Below, one piece after another: positions 12,372-25,528 of a stretch of DNA of 64,000 nt. Made by a program: the position numbers and the translations under genes. The number at the start of each line of letters is the position of its first letter. Positions within the stretch are counted from its first letter, which is position 1. Source of the DNA: Porphyra umbilicalis (Eukaryota > Rhodophyta > Bangiophyceae > Bangiales > Bangiaceae); contig KV918777.1 of the NCBI GenBank assembly GCA_002049455.2, forward strand, positions 248,001-312,000, in the 5' to 3' direction. The notes under the pieces are model-generated. The model was given only the letters and a program-made list of their open reading frames with translations, was not told the origin of the DNA and did not search any database.

Positions 12372-13869
12372 TTACTGCGCAGTTGTCTTCATGAAGGCAA
12401 GCACGTCTCTCTTCACGCGAGAGCGACACTCCTCGGCCCCGTCATCCCCCATCAGGCCGTCGATCGGCGGATCCGCTTTAACAGCCGTCAAAAAATCGGC
12501 ATCCCCCAACGAGTGGCACACATTGTGCAACACGCAACACGCAAGGATCCACTCCAAAGCCAACCTAAAACCCTCCTCGGTACCAATAGAGACGCGAAGC
12601 TCCTTCAAGCTCATCCACCACCCCTTCAGCATTCCGACCACGAGCTCGGCGACCTCCCGCAAGCGCGCGAGCTGCCAATTATAGTTTTTGTTCCGCTGCA
12701 ACTCAGCAGCAGGTGCCTTGTCGGGGCCGACCACACGGGCTGTGTGGTACATGCCCTTGTTGCCAAGCAAATATTCCAGCAGAGAAAAAGGGTCTTCTGG
12801 AAATAGATGCCAATCGGCGTGCTTCTGGATCATAATTTCACTGGCCGCCCCCGTGAAGCCCAGGGTGACGGAGATGATGTTCCGGTCGTGGTCACACGAG
12901 AGAAGGACGAGGATGCTGTACCGATCATGCCGGTCCCAGTACGTCCAGGGTTTGACTCGGGGGGCCTAGGCGAGGGGGATTTGGGAGCCGTCGGTTCAGC
13001 CCACGCAGCCGCGGAACCCATAGGTCTCCCATGCGTACTGAGCCTGCTCTTGCCGTCGTTTCGCCGAAGGCCACACAATGTAGGTATCGGAGAGCTTGTT
13101 GACGGCGCGAATAAAGACGCGCATGCACTGCACGACCATCCCGACGCTCAGACCAAACGCGTTGGCGACCCCGATGGCACCTGAAAAAGACAAGAAGAAT
13201 ACTGACAAATAACATAAAAGAGTAAATGTAAACAAAAAATAGGGTGAGCCAGTCTGAGAAAAACAACCAACCAACGGACTTGAAAAAATCAATCATCAAA
13301 TAGGCGGGGTAGAACGTACTTGCGGCGTTCCCTTAGTGCCCCAGACTGAACAGTGCAACCTTTTGCATGAGGTCAACAGGAAAGAGAGGGCGCCCCGTCC
13401 GTCTCTGCTTAGGTAGATGAGCAGGCACAAGTAGCGCCAGCTGCGCGTATGTGGCCCGGTCCATTTGCATGAACTTTCGCCACTGGTACTCTGGCAGGGC
13501 GTCCAGAACATACAAACTCCAGTTAAGGCTCTTGGGTATAAAGTCCCGGTCCATGCGCAGGTTACGGGTCTGCAGGAGAACCTGCAGCCGCTGGCACGAC
13601 ACCCAAAGTGAAAAAGACACCAAGGACATGCCGGCCAGACCGTGCGACGCCAGCGTCTGCTTCGGCCACACCCCGGAGACCTCCAGGCACACGAGAAGCG
13701 TGAGAGCGTACACGTCCCGCACGGCGCGCCGAATGGCAATCTTCCAGTAAGAGACACGCATCATCGTGTACGTTGCGGCGGCGAGGTTGCCGCGCGGTTC
13801 TCGTCGAGCACTTCGTGGGCACCGCGAGTGACCGCTTTTAACAACGCCGCACGCGGTCGTGCATGCCAC
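12372..13869 (-). pseudogene. PIF/Harbinger-type transposase, broken copy B
   Basis: Exon 1 ends ALPEYQWRKFMQM...LMQKVALFSLGH, then TAA (13333-13335) and GNAA. An intron at 13181-13319 (GTACGT donor, pyrimidine tract with CAG acceptor) joins in phase 1 to AIGVANAFGLSVGM. Exon 2 contains the first DDE context TDGSQIP, then LLEYLLGNKGM, where the family usually has Asp at the Asn position, and REVAELVVGMLKGWW carrying the Glu. It ends naturally at 12372. Internal stops are TGA at 12996-12998 and TAG at 12966-12968. The missing second Asp and the stops mean this copy should not be catalytic. It is clearly related in organisation to copy A at 6.8-8.1 kb but not a recent duplicate. Confidence 0.75.
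13181..13319 (-). other. predicted 139-bp intron in Harbinger-type copy B
   Basis: Minus-strand donor GTACGT and acceptor CTTTTTCAG, with an AT-rich and pyrimidine-rich interior. Removal joins the GNAA and AIGVANAFG segments in phase 1, giving continuous family-typical sequence. The interior contrasts strongly in base composition with the GC-rich exons. Confidence 0.75.
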
Positions 13870-15940
13870 GTCCTTGTTCCTGTCAGACAGACAACCAAAT
13901 CTCGTGTGAAATCACACACTGTACGTCGTTCCAGCATTTCCCGACCTGCTGTCAAAATTCCTGCAAGGTCTTTTCAGCACGTCCGGGTCTGCTGTCAAAT
14001 TTCTTGTGACGCCCGAGCGGGCTTTCCATTGCCCCAGACCAAGGCTCCCTGAAAACAACCCCGCTAGGGGCCTGCGCAATTAGCCAGATCAGATGAGCAG
14101 AGGAGCGGAGGAGGAGCATTTTTTTTTCGAGTTTATGAACCACCCTAGTGTCGCAGGAACCCGTAAAGCGGGCGATGTCTGTGGAGAGGGACAAGCTGGG
14201 GGCGGGGGGGCGCGCTCTTTGTACGTTCCGTGGTTGTTCGGACAGATGTGGCGCGCAACGGATCCCTAACAGCACCGGCAGGTGTTCGCTGAGCGACAGA
14301 TCCTCAGCTGCTCCCAGGCACGTCCTCCGTCCGTCGTCATCATCGCGATCGGGATTGTGCGGCTCGCAAGCTTTCTCGTGCTGGCGAGTTGTCCAGTCCG
14401 TCAGCGCTGGGAATCTTGGTCTAAAACGCAAACAATGGTGCACCGTCAAGAGCACCTGTTCTCAATCACGGTGAAACATCGGACTTACTCTTGCAGTTTG
14501 GCTCAATCACGTTCACGCGGGCTCACCGTCTAGACTGGGCTTGAGAAATGGAGCATGCACGTTTGCGCAAACAAAGATGCACACCCGACCGCTGCGAGCA
14601 TTGATATGTGCTATGGGGAGACCCATGATATCTCCGGGTGATGTGTGACATTTTAAGCACCCGGAACAGGTTCGCCGGGCCCTTGGACCGACAAAGGCTG
14701 AGAGCAGCTGGAAAAACCTGAGTGACCCGGTGGCAAGTACCTGCAGACACCCGCGGTGGTCTATGTGAGACGATGCCAGAGCATGCACGCTGACAGCCAA
14801 ATTAGGACAAGACTTCTTAAGTCACCGGCCACAGCGCTGTGGCACCGCTGCAGCGGTGCCGTCAGGAGCGTCCCCCCTCACCGGCCCCTCAAGTTTGCTC
14901 GCAGAGGCTGAATCGGCCTCCAAACATGCGTGCCGTTTGATGAGTTCTTGCAATTCTTTTCCGTCCGTTCGGGCCGTTCATTGGCCCTCCGAACTCGTGA
15001 GCTCCCTGACCAGTAGATCGCCTTTGTTGATTGACATCGAGACGTGTCACTGACAATATATTGACCAATCACCATCGATGAAGGGTACAGCAGTGACTGG
15101 GTTCAGCCCACCTGCATTTCTTCTGGGGCATCAGATGGCACAGGTGCGCAGTCTCTGTCTTGTGGACTGTGGAGAGCCGGCTCCAATACTGTGAAACTAG
15201 TTCGCCTGACGCAGCCAACGGGCACGTGGTCACATTCATTGAACCGGTGTTCTGATAGGGATTGGGCAGTGTTCTTGACATTGAAGAATGGGAAGTCATT
15301 GACTGCTTGATGAGCCATCAGTCCCGCGTCTCACTATGTGCCCGTGCCGGGAATGCCAGGTGCAATTGCACTTGGGATGCTATCGGTCCCCTGAAGCCAG
15401 GTGAGAGACGGTCTGATGGACATCCTGGCATCGGTCCACCTTCACAGCACTCCGCAGAACCGTCGCCACGATGGAATTTTACATCTTTGCTCGAAATTCA
15501 TTGTCCGGACCTCTTTGTGAGATCATTTTTTTTGTCCACCGACGGTTCGCTGCCAAATGCGAGCGGGGCTCCTGTCTGCTTCTTCATAGATCTAGGGCTA
15601 CTTTGCCAACGGACAGGGACGCTGAAATAATTTCGGACCCGTCCATCCACTTGCACTCAGATGCTCTGCACGCAGACGGCCGTTGTGCGCCTCGTGCACG
15701 CCCGGGCATGCTCCAAGCAAACAGGGCATGCGGAGCGCGAGCTACCCTGCTCGTCCTCTGTCGCGCTCCTTCCAAGACCACCGCCTGCTTCGGCTCGTCC
15801 GCGCCGGGTGGCCGTTATCGTGCACAAGTTTCTGTGGGGTGTATTTGGTGTGGCAGGCGCGACAAGGGGGGTGGAAGAGTTGGTGTTTCAAACATGGATG
15901 TAGCTAAGGGGGGGGGCGTAGCGCGGCATGTGCTGAAACT
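13870..15940. other. no gene recognised
   Basis: Mixed-composition DNA without long or domain-bearing reading frames. A short local duplication (ctgctgtcaaa at about 13950 and 13990) lies just outside the transposase start and could belong to the element's terminal region. Confidence 0.4.
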
Positions 15941-15949
15941 GAGGAGAGG

Positions 15950-16515
15950 AGGCGACGACAACCTGCAATGACCGTGATGAGCGTGGATGGGAATGACATG
16001 ACGGGCGAGCGGTGGCCACTGCCTGCGGGCGAGGAGCGTTGACTACTTTCCGGTAGGAGCCAAACGCTACTTGCGGGCGGAAGGAGGCGACAACCTGCCA
16101 GAGGGAGGTGGCGACAACCTGCCGGTGGGGCGGCTGCTACCTTTGGGCATTAGGCGGTGGCGACCTGGGGGCAGGGGGCGTGGACTGTTCCGGGTGGGAG
16201 CCGTAGACCAGTTGCGGCCGGAGCGTGGCCACCTCATTCGGAACAGGGATGGCCACTACATGCGGGCGGGGGGTGACGATGACCAGCGGGCGGGGCGGCT
16301 ACTACCTGTGGGCGTTGGCGACTACAACCGGTGGGCAGTGGGATGCGACGACGTGTGTGTGGTGCGTCACTTGGTTGCGGGCTGAGGGTGCCACTCACCA
16401 GCGAGGGCTGGCCAGTACCGGTGGGCGGGGGGTGGCGACACCCCGTGGGCTGGGCGACTACAACTTGTGGGCGTGGGGTGGTGACGACCTGTGGGCCTGG
16501 GGCGCTGGTACCTGT
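15950..16515. repeat. G-rich minisatellite, 20-27 bp degenerate units
   Basis: Successive units resemble ggcgac(t/a)acctgtgggcgggg with variable length, for example near 16083, 16107, 16316 and 16460. Roughly two dozen degenerate units can be followed. Open frames through it translate to GDYNLWAWGGDD-like repeats, but the period is not held in frame, so it is read as a minisatellite and not as a coding repeat. Confidence 0.75.
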
Positions 16516-17694
16516 GTTGAACATGTTTTCTGAGATTGGTTTTTCCATATGATGAGCGAGTCAGATGAAGATGGCTTTCTCAAACGAGTCCGGCGGATCT
16601 GCCCGCATATCTGACGAAGGCGAGTCAAAAACACATAAAGGATCTCAAGATTGTCGTGTATTCTTTGGTTCTGGTCAACCATTGTTATTCCCCGACAGGG
16701 ACGATTTGACGGAGTGCTGTGTTGGCAAACGTTTGCACTCGCAAACGTGCATGCAGGAAAGCACCATATGCGAGTTTCGCTTGAAAATTATGCGCGAGGT
16801 ACATACGCATAAACCAACTACACTTGAAAGTCCCTAATTGCACTACAGATCTGCTAAAAGAACGGAGCTCTGTTAAGTTCTCATGGAGGATTGCGCATTG
16901 TAATCACACTCCATTCGGCCATCATCGTCCCCTGGAGGCTGGGGCCATGTGGCGTGCACGTGGGGTGGAAACTCGTTTGAACGAGGCTGGTGGGGCCATC
17001 GCGGCTGGAAGGCTGCTTGCCGCCGCTGGCCCTTTGAGCGAACGGGAGGCACGCCAGCCTGCAAGCCGCGGCGTGTGTGTCGGAAAGCCCGAGAGCGCCC
17101 GTCGCCGCCCCACGCGCCCGCTGCGGCAGCCAGTGTGTGGGACGCGCCCCGCGTCAGTCGTGACGGGCGCGGCGGGGTGGCGGCGGAGTGGAATGTGGGC
17201 GCCGCCATCTGGCGCGTGGTGCTGCTACTGCATCGACGGCCGCGGCGGGTACCCGCAGGCGCTGGTGCCGCCCGCTGCGTCGACCGAATCAGTCTGACGC
17301 CCCTCTCCGTGAGTGGGGGTCGCCGCGCGTGGCAGGCGGAGTGGCTGGGAGCGTGGGGGGTCGTATTCGGTTGGTGGAAGCAGCGCCAGGGTGTGCCTGT
17401 GGGGGCTGTGCGGAGGCGTTGTTGGTGGCGCCCGCGCGCCCTGCCCGCGCTGCTGCGCTAGAACAGACGACCGTGCCGTCGGCGATCGCTGCCTGGCATC
17501 CTTTCTCGTCGCTGCCTTCCTCCTCATCCGCTGGTCGCGGACTGACCGACGGCGGGGTTGGCGTTTACGGCGCTCGCCTGGAGCACTCGCCACCGCCCTT
17601 GCCTCCTCTTGACCGCCCTTGCCTCCTCTGCCCCCCCCCCTTGGTCCTGCGCGGCCTGTTTGTAAGACCCCGCCCCCTGTGTCGCCGCGCCACC
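16516..17694. other. upstream region of the HAD-like gene
   Basis: The first 350 bp are AT-richer, and the remainder becomes steadily GC-richer towards the HAD-like gene. Open frames here are Arg/Pro-rich and composition-driven. The promoter of the downstream gene presumably lies in the 3' half, but no TATA-like element was identified. Confidence 0.4.
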
Positions 17695-19143
17695 ATGCCG
17701 AGGCCACTACCCCCCCCCCTCGCCCCGCGCGACGCCTGTCCCTGCCCAATGCGGCCGCCACCACATTTGTCGACGGTGGCGGCGCCCGCCTTTGTCGGCG
17801 CCCTTCCCGTGGCCCTAAGCCCGTCCCCCTGGGCAGGCTGGGGCCCCGCCCGCGCCTCCACCCGGCGGCGGCGGCCACCACGCGCGCCTGCCGTTGCCGT
17901 CGCCCGACGCGGGCGGGCCCGGTGCCCGCCCGCAACAGCCATGGTGTTTCTTCCCCCTGGCGGCATGCCGCCCCCGTCAGACGACGACGAGGAGTGGGGG
18001 GGCGACCCGCTGACGCCCCCGCCCGTACCCGACAATGACGAGACGCTCTCGGACGCTGGCTCGGCCGTCACGGACGAGTCCCCCGCCGCGTCGCGCACGC
18101 TCATTGAAGGGGAGGACGAAGAGACAAAGTCCCTCGACGGCTGGGACGTGGCGACGCCCCGCAAGACGGCCATCACGGCGGCCGCGGCGGCGGCCGCCGC
18201 GGCCGCCAAAGCCACCTCCTCGGCCTCCTCATCCGGCCGCATCGACGAGCTCCTCCGCGGCACCGCCGCCGACTATGAAACGTGGGAGTCGCGCGCCGAC
18301 GCGCGCTCCCTCACCGCCGTGCGGGGCATGAGTCAACGCCGCATTGGCGCGTCGGAACTCAACGCCTCCCTCGCCGCCGACCACCTCGCCCGACACCGGC
18401 ACGTGCTCGCGCCCGACGAGGCGTTTGGGGCGGTCTTTACCCTCGACGCGCTCCTCGCGACGCGGCGGCAGGAGGAACTGGCCGCGTGGCGGGCGGTGGC
18501 GGCGGCGCAGACGCCGCCGCTGCCGCCTCCCGACTTTGACGACATTCTCCGTGCCGAGTCGATGCCCCCCGCCCTCGCCGTGGAGCGCGTCTTTTATTGG
18601 AGCCGCGACTGGGGGGACGTGCAGCGGCTGCTGCGCGCCAAGGATGAGGTGCTCGCGGCGGGCGCGCTGAGCACCGTCGAGGCCGTGCCGGGCGCCGTCG
18701 GCTGGCTCGAGGCCCTCGGCCGCTATGGCGTCCGCGCGTGCGTGCTCGCCGAGGGAATTGGGCGCACGCAGGTGCGACGGCTGCTGGCGGCCATGGGCCT
18801 CGACACCATCGTGCCGGCGCTCGAAGTCGTTTCGGCCGACGATGAGTGCGACACGTCAGAGCAGGCGCTGCTGCTCGCCTCGTGCCGCGTCGACCGTCCC
18901 CCGTGCAAGGTGGTGGTATTTTCCGACGCGCCAGGGGGGGTGACCGCCGCGCACGAGGTGAGCGCCAAGGCCGTGGCGCTCGTCGGCGCGTACAAGGCGT
19001 GGGAGCTCCGCGCAGCCGACTGCTGCGTGGGGGACTATGACGAGTTGAAGGTCATGAATGTAAGACGGTTGTTTGCCGAGGGCGGGCCGGGCGTCGGCGA
19101 GCCAGAGGCGCAGCTGGAGGTGCAGACCAAGACGGGTCGGTGA
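17695..19143 (+). CDS. HAD-superfamily-like protein, probably plastid-targeted, nucleophile missing
   Basis: The C-terminal half follows the HAD hydrolase fold. Motif I is at FTLDALL (residues about 248-254), a helical cap includes FYWSRDWGDVQRLLRAKDE (about residue 302), and motif II-like and motif III/IV-like segments are KVVVFSDAPGGVTAAHE and VALVGAYKAWELRAADC. In active HAD phosphatases motif I is DxD; here the first Asp is Thr (TLD, residues 249-251), so catalysis is doubtful. From memory, the WSRD cap motif and the altered motif I resemble a plant plastid HAD family (Arabidopsis At4g11570-like), which supports a photosynthetic host. I chose ATG 17695 (context caccATGcc). It gives an Arg/Ser/Ala-rich, acid-poor leader with an AFVGALP segment like a plastid transit peptide. 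ATG 17941 (gccATGg) is the alternative and would start the acidic DDDEEW region. There is an 11-Ala run near residue 165. The gene is intronless and ends in TGA. Confidence 0.75.
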   Translation: MPRPLPPPLAPRDACPCPMRPPPHLSTVAAPAFVGALPVALSPSPWAGWGPARASTRRRRPPRAPAVAVARRGRARCPPATAMVFLPPGGMPPPSDDDEEWGGDPLTPPPVPDNDETLSDAGSAVTDESPAASRTLIEGEDEETKSLDGWDVATPRKTAITAAAAAAAAAAKATSSASSSGRIDELLRGTAADYETWESRADARSLTAVRGMSQRRIGASELNASLAADHLARHRHVLAPDEAFGAVFTLDALLATRRQEELAAWRAVAAAQTPPLPPPDFDDILRAESMPPALAVERVFYWSRDWGDVQRLLRAKDEVLAAGALSTVEAVPGAVGWLEALGRYGVRACVLAEGIGRTQVRRLLAAMGLDTIVPALEVVSADDECDTSEQALLLASCRVDRPPCKVVVFSDAPGGVTAAHEVSAKAVALVGAYKAWELRAADCCVGDYDELKVMNVRRLFAEGGPGVGEPEAQLEVQTKTGR

Positions 19144-20066
19144 GGGGGCGCGGCGCGGCGCGGATATTGGTGTGGCGGCTGAGTGCTCCTCGCACATTCC
19201 TTTAGTTGTTTTGGGAACGGAAGGCGGGCGGACGTGGAGGACGTGGGCGCCACGGCCGTGGCTTTGCTTGTACGTGCGCCTGCTGCCGGCCAGAGGTGGT
19301 GTCCCGCACGCACCTGTCCGCGCCTTTTTGACGTTTTTGGAGGGTGCTTTTTATAGTGGAGCTATGCAGCGGCGTTGTAGCGAGGCGTTTGTTTCGTTGA
19401 CACAATGCTGGTCTGCCCATCTATCTTTTGGTTTGCAACGGGGGTGCCACGCCACCTTTCGTTGTTGCTATTGACGCTTGTGCGTGAATGTCGTAGCGTC
19501 CTGCTTGCTCTTCGGCGTCATGCACTTCCTTTTGGACAGAAATGAGATGGGCCATGTTGGCTGCAACAGTCCAAGTTGCAAGAAGCGGGCCATGTCTGAA
19601 CGGCCTGAGTGGGTCAACTCAAGATGAGACATGAGCCTCAGCACAGAGCACCGGTGCAAAGCATCACGAAGAGAAAAAACAAGTCAACCGATATGTACAG
19701 CACGTCCGCGCTTGACAAAGGGAAGCTCCACCGGCCCGTCGACGGGCCAGTGCGGTCCGCACCGCTCGAGCAAACACGAGCCGCCGGGACACAACTGCCC
19801 CGCGGCCACCACCAACACTGACGCAATCTTCCACCCACACCCCTCAACACCCGCCTCTCCCACCCCAAATACAACGCCACACTCATCACCCCGTTCACCT
19901 CAAACCGCCGCCTGCACCTCGAGCAAGCACTGTCCACCCCGTCCAGACGCCCGCTTGTTCGACGCCTTTGTTGGTCGTACGGGTTGCATCCCGCACGACG
20001 TCGTGCTGGCCGACCGCCACCCACGGTCGACCGCGTCCTGCGGTCCACCACCACCAACGCCCCCGC
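19144..20066. other. intergenic region between HAD-like gene and H3
   Basis: Contains the 3' flanks of two convergent genes. No metazoan-type histone stem-loop is obvious downstream of the H3 stop. No other gene is seen. Confidence 0.5.
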
Positions 20067-21598
<1,532 letters not shown>

Positions 21599-22850
21599 GC
21601 AGTGTGGCGCTGGCGACGGTGGCGACGGTGGCGACAGCAGGGGCCGGTGGTGGTGGCGGCCGGTGGGAGCGGTGGGGGTGGCGGTTGTGGTTGACCGCCG
21701 GGGTTGGCACGGCCTGGCCGCGAGCTGTGGCAGCTCACTCGGGGGGTGTCGACGCCCAACAAGACTGCTATGGAGGAGGGACGGGGGTGAGGGGGTGGGA
21801 TTCTCCCCCGGTTGAGACCACCCTTTTGCTGTGCGAGAGCTTGTGGATGTGTGGTTTGCGCGACAAGGTTTGTGGCGGCAGCGACTGCTGGGCGCGGTGG
21901 CTACTGCAGCCCGCGAGGCAACGTTTGCGAGTCTGCTGGAGTGTGTTGGTGCTTCTTGCCTGTGTACAGAGGAGGCTTTATCAAGGCTCTTTTTTTTCCT
22001 CCTTCGACTTGACCGACTGTTGCACTGAGGTCGTGCACTAAGATGGGCGATGAGTCTTTTTGCACAATCAACAGCAGCGCAGCACAAGTCGGCGTGCTCC
22101 TCGTCAGCTTCACCTCGGTTGGAGCGAGGGGATGATGAGGCACACACTTGTAGGAGGCGCTCGTGTTTGGCCATGAGAATAACGCTGTATGGGCGACGTC
22201 CATAACCATCTGGTGGTGGTGCTCTTGACTCGGAAAAGCAGGCGCATGCCCAAAGCACTCGCACCAAGCACGCACGCGCGCGACGCACATGGCAGTGTCC
22301 CACCCCCCCCAATCTTGCAGCACCGTCACATCGTCTGTTGCCAACATCATGCGCAACGCCAGCACATCCCGACCACACACCGGACCCACACACGCGCAAC
22401 GGTGGCCACGCTCGATAGGACGCAGGCACGCACCTCGTGCGCCAACCTCCCCAATGCCGCGTGGGCGCGCACCCTCGTCGTGACCGTGACGGGCACGATG
22501 CACACCCGTTGCGGCGACGGCCGCCGCCGCCGTCTCCATTTCCACCAGGGACCCCGCCGCCCCCCCGCCAAGCACACTCGGCCACCAGGGAGGAGAGGGA
22601 GCCAGCCCCTCGACTCCACAGGCGGCCGAGCGGCTCAACGTCGGCCACCGACCGCCGTCGACGGGTCGTGCCGCCCGCCAAGCCACCCCACGGCGGGCGC
22701 CGCGTCGGCACCGGCTCCGCGGGCGCGCCGCATGGCGGCGGTCGTGCCTCGGCCCCACGTCGGCACACCCCGTGGGCGTCGACGGTGCCCGCGTAACCGC
22801 CATTGCCGCCGCCCTGAATGGCGTCGTCAGGGGCAAGCCCCGCCGCGGCA
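21599..22850. other. no gene recognised, GC rising to the right
   Basis: Downstream flank of H4. Very long open frames cross it on the minus strand, but they are dominated by Arg/Pro/Gly/Ala and run into the extreme GC block, so I treat them as compositional artefacts. Confidence 0.5.
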
Positions 22851-23513
22851 GCGGCACCCACCACCCACGGAATTGCGCGCGTGCACGCGCACGGGCGGTG
22901 GCGGCGGCGGCGGCGGCACCGCCCACGGGTTACCCCCTGCGCACGGCGGCGGCGGCACGCCGTCGGCGCCCGCCGCCGGCCACGTCGGCACGCGCCACCC
23001 CGGCCGCACGCCCGCCGCACGCCGCCGCGCGCCCGACGGGGGCGCACGGGCGCCGCCTGTGGGGGGGAGGGGGGGGGGGAGTGCCCGGGGCGGGCCCCGC
23101 CGCCACCCCCCCCGCGCGCGCACAGGCGCACGTGCACCCCGCGGCGGCGGCGCGCGGGGCCCCCCGGGAGCGGCCGGGGCGCCCCGCCGCCCCGTGTCGC
23201 ACGCCCCGGCGGCGACGCGGCGCCCACACACCCCGCCCCCGTCGACGCGGGGGGGCGGGGGCGGGGCCAACGTTGGGGGACTCCTCCCCCCCCCCCCCCG
23301 CACGGCGGCGGCGGCCGGCGGGGGCCACGGCCCCGCCGCCAGTGGCGCCTCCCGGCGGCGGCGGCGGCGTCCCCCGCCCGGAGCGGCGCACCCCCCCCCC
23401 CCCCCCCCGGTGCGCGCCGCCGCGCCGCCGCGCCGCCGCGCCGCCGCCGCCACCCGGCCCCCGCCGCGCGGCCGCGCCGCCACGCCGCCGCGCGGCGCGG
23501 GGTGGGGCCCCGC

Positions 23514-23560
<47 letters not shown>

Positions 23561-24900
23561 GCCGCCGCCGCCGGCCGCGGCGGCCGCGTCGGCGGCGACG
23601 GCGCGTCGGCGATGCCGCGGGGGCCGACACGGGCGGCCGTGCCGCCGCCCGAGTTGAGGCGCCCGCCCGCGCGTGTGTTTTGCTCTTGTGATTCCGTGGT
23701 CGCGCACGCCGCCGCCGCCCCTGCGCCCGCCGCCGCGACCGCCTGCGGGCGTGCCGACGGTGCGGCAGCGTGGCGGCGCGGGCGGCGGCGGCGCTCCCCC
23801 CCGCCGCGCCCGCCGCCGTCGTCACGGGGGTGGGGCTCGGTGGCGGGGGGTGGCGCGGCCCCGCCGCCGCACCCGTGCCGAGCGCGGGTGGGCGGGCGGC
23901 GGCGGCGGCCGCCGCGGCGGCGGCGGCGGCGGCGGCGCGCCCGGCGGGTCGGTCGGTCAAACCCGTCGGGCGGGCGGGGTGCCCCCCGCCCGTCGGCGGG
24001 GGGGGGGGGGGGGGGGGCGGCGCGGCCGACGGCCGGCGGCGCGCCCCCCCGCTCCTGCGGCCGCCGGGGAGACCGTGCCGCCCGTCGCGGCGGGTCGTGT
24101 GGCCGCACGACCCCGCGGCCGCGTCGGCGGGCGTGGAGCGCGGAGCGGTGCGACGCGCGTCGCGCTGGCGGCGGTCGTTCGGGGGGGTGGTCCCCGCCGC
24201 GGGCGCCGACCGGGGCGCCGCCGCAGACGCGGGGGTCGGACGCGCGGCGGGCGCCGCGGGGGCGCCTGGCGGCGCGTTTGGGGACGGCTGGCGGACCGGC
24301 AGGGGGGGGGGCGGGGGGGGTGGGCGGGCGTGGCTCCCCGTCACGGCTCGTGCCGCGCGCGGTGTACCCTGACGCCGGGCGGCGGGGTGGCAGGTGCCCT
24401 CGGCTACTAGCGCGTCTGGGACGGCTGCCGCCGGCGGTCGGGCGAGGATGAGGCGGCCGGTGGGTGTCGGCCTCGTCAGACGGCGCGGCCGACGGTCGTG
24501 GCCGGTGCCGGGAGGGGGATGCCCGCGCGTCCCACGCAACGGACCGTGGCGGGGGTCGGCGGGGTGTCGGCGCGGCTCTCCACGCAACGGCCGCCCTCGC
24601 GCAGCGGCCGGTGGGTTGCAGACCGCCGGCGGGCGGTCCGCGTCGGGCGGCCGCGCCGACGCGCGCCGCCGTCGGGGAGGTGGTAGACGCGGCGGCCCGT
24701 TGTGGGTGTTGCCGGCGCGGCCGCTGCCGCCGCCACCGCTGTGGCTTGGGGCGGTCCCCCCCGTCCGCCCGTGTCGTTGGCAACCGCGGAGCGGCCCCGC
24801 CGCACGCCGCCCGCCCCCGCGTCTCGCCCCGCCAGTGGCGGTGCGGATGGCGCCGCGCTGGCGGCGACACTAGGTGGTTGGGAGCGGGGTGCGCGTGGCC
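22850..24900. repeat. extremely GC-rich low-complexity block
   Basis: Almost entirely G and C, with a (CCG)n microsatellite of about 14 units at 23515-23557, a C18 run at 23391-23408 and a G20 run at 23998-24017. Several frames on both strands are open for hundreds of codons at once with Arg/Ala/Pro/Gly-only translations, which is what such composition produces. No domain is visible. Related but non-identical blocks occur at 3.36-3.94, 25.95-27.1, 33.9-35.1 and 57.1-57.7 kb. Confidence 0.75.
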
Positions 24901-25528
24901 ACCCGACGCGCTTGTGCGGAGCGGCCGCCTCCAAGGGAGCGGGCGGTGGCACGCGCGGCACGATCCCGCGCCGCCGCCGCCTCGATCGGCCGCACCGTCG
25001 CGCAGTGCCGGCGTGGGCGTCTGACTCGACGAGCAGGGGCGGCGGGGGGGGGGTAGGCGGCTCCTTCTGCAGCGGCACGCCGCGCGCGCCCCTGCGCTTC
25101 TGCACGTGGCGCTGCTGTGTCGGCGACTGTGCTTCCACGGCCGTGGGCGTGGGCCGGGTGTTTGCGCTACACGGCGCCGCCGCCTGTGACCCGCACTGGC
25201 GTGACGGACGCATATGTGACCCGGACTCGACTTGGGGCGGATACTCTTCCCCTCGGTACATATGTCGTGTCTGCAAACTCTCTTGTTGCCCTCTGCTGAG
25301 GCGGTTGGCCACTCCTTGCCCATGGATTCTGACGCTTGCTCGTGTTTGGCAGCGCCCGCCCCCACCACCTCCACCGCCGCTATCCAGCGCCAGCGGCAGC
25401 CACCCACAGACCCCGCGTCGGCGCCCGCGGCGCTCAGACGAGGGATCGGCACACGGCACGGCAGCCAAACGGTCAGCTGCTGGCCACCGGATAGGGTGCA
25501 CGAGGTGTGTGTGACTCCTTTTGCATTC

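Larger units (their letters stand above)
10222..13869. mobile_element. Harbinger-like two-gene element (decayed), convergent ORFs
   Basis: A plus-strand accessory-type ORF (10222-12211) and a minus-strand DDE transposase (12372-13869) face each other with about 160 bp between their 3' ends. PIF/Harbinger elements typically carry a transposase plus a second DNA-binding protein, and this arrangement fits. Both ORFs carry stops and the plus ORF also has frameshifts, so the copy is inactive. The TIRs and the 3-bp target duplication expected for the superfamily were not located, so the outer borders are those of the genes only. Confidence 0.55.

Noticed and set aside
16071-16533. Repeat peptide with GDYNLWAWGGDD-like units
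   Set aside because: Unit length varies and is not held to multiples of three, so the frame is not maintained; minisatellite explains it.
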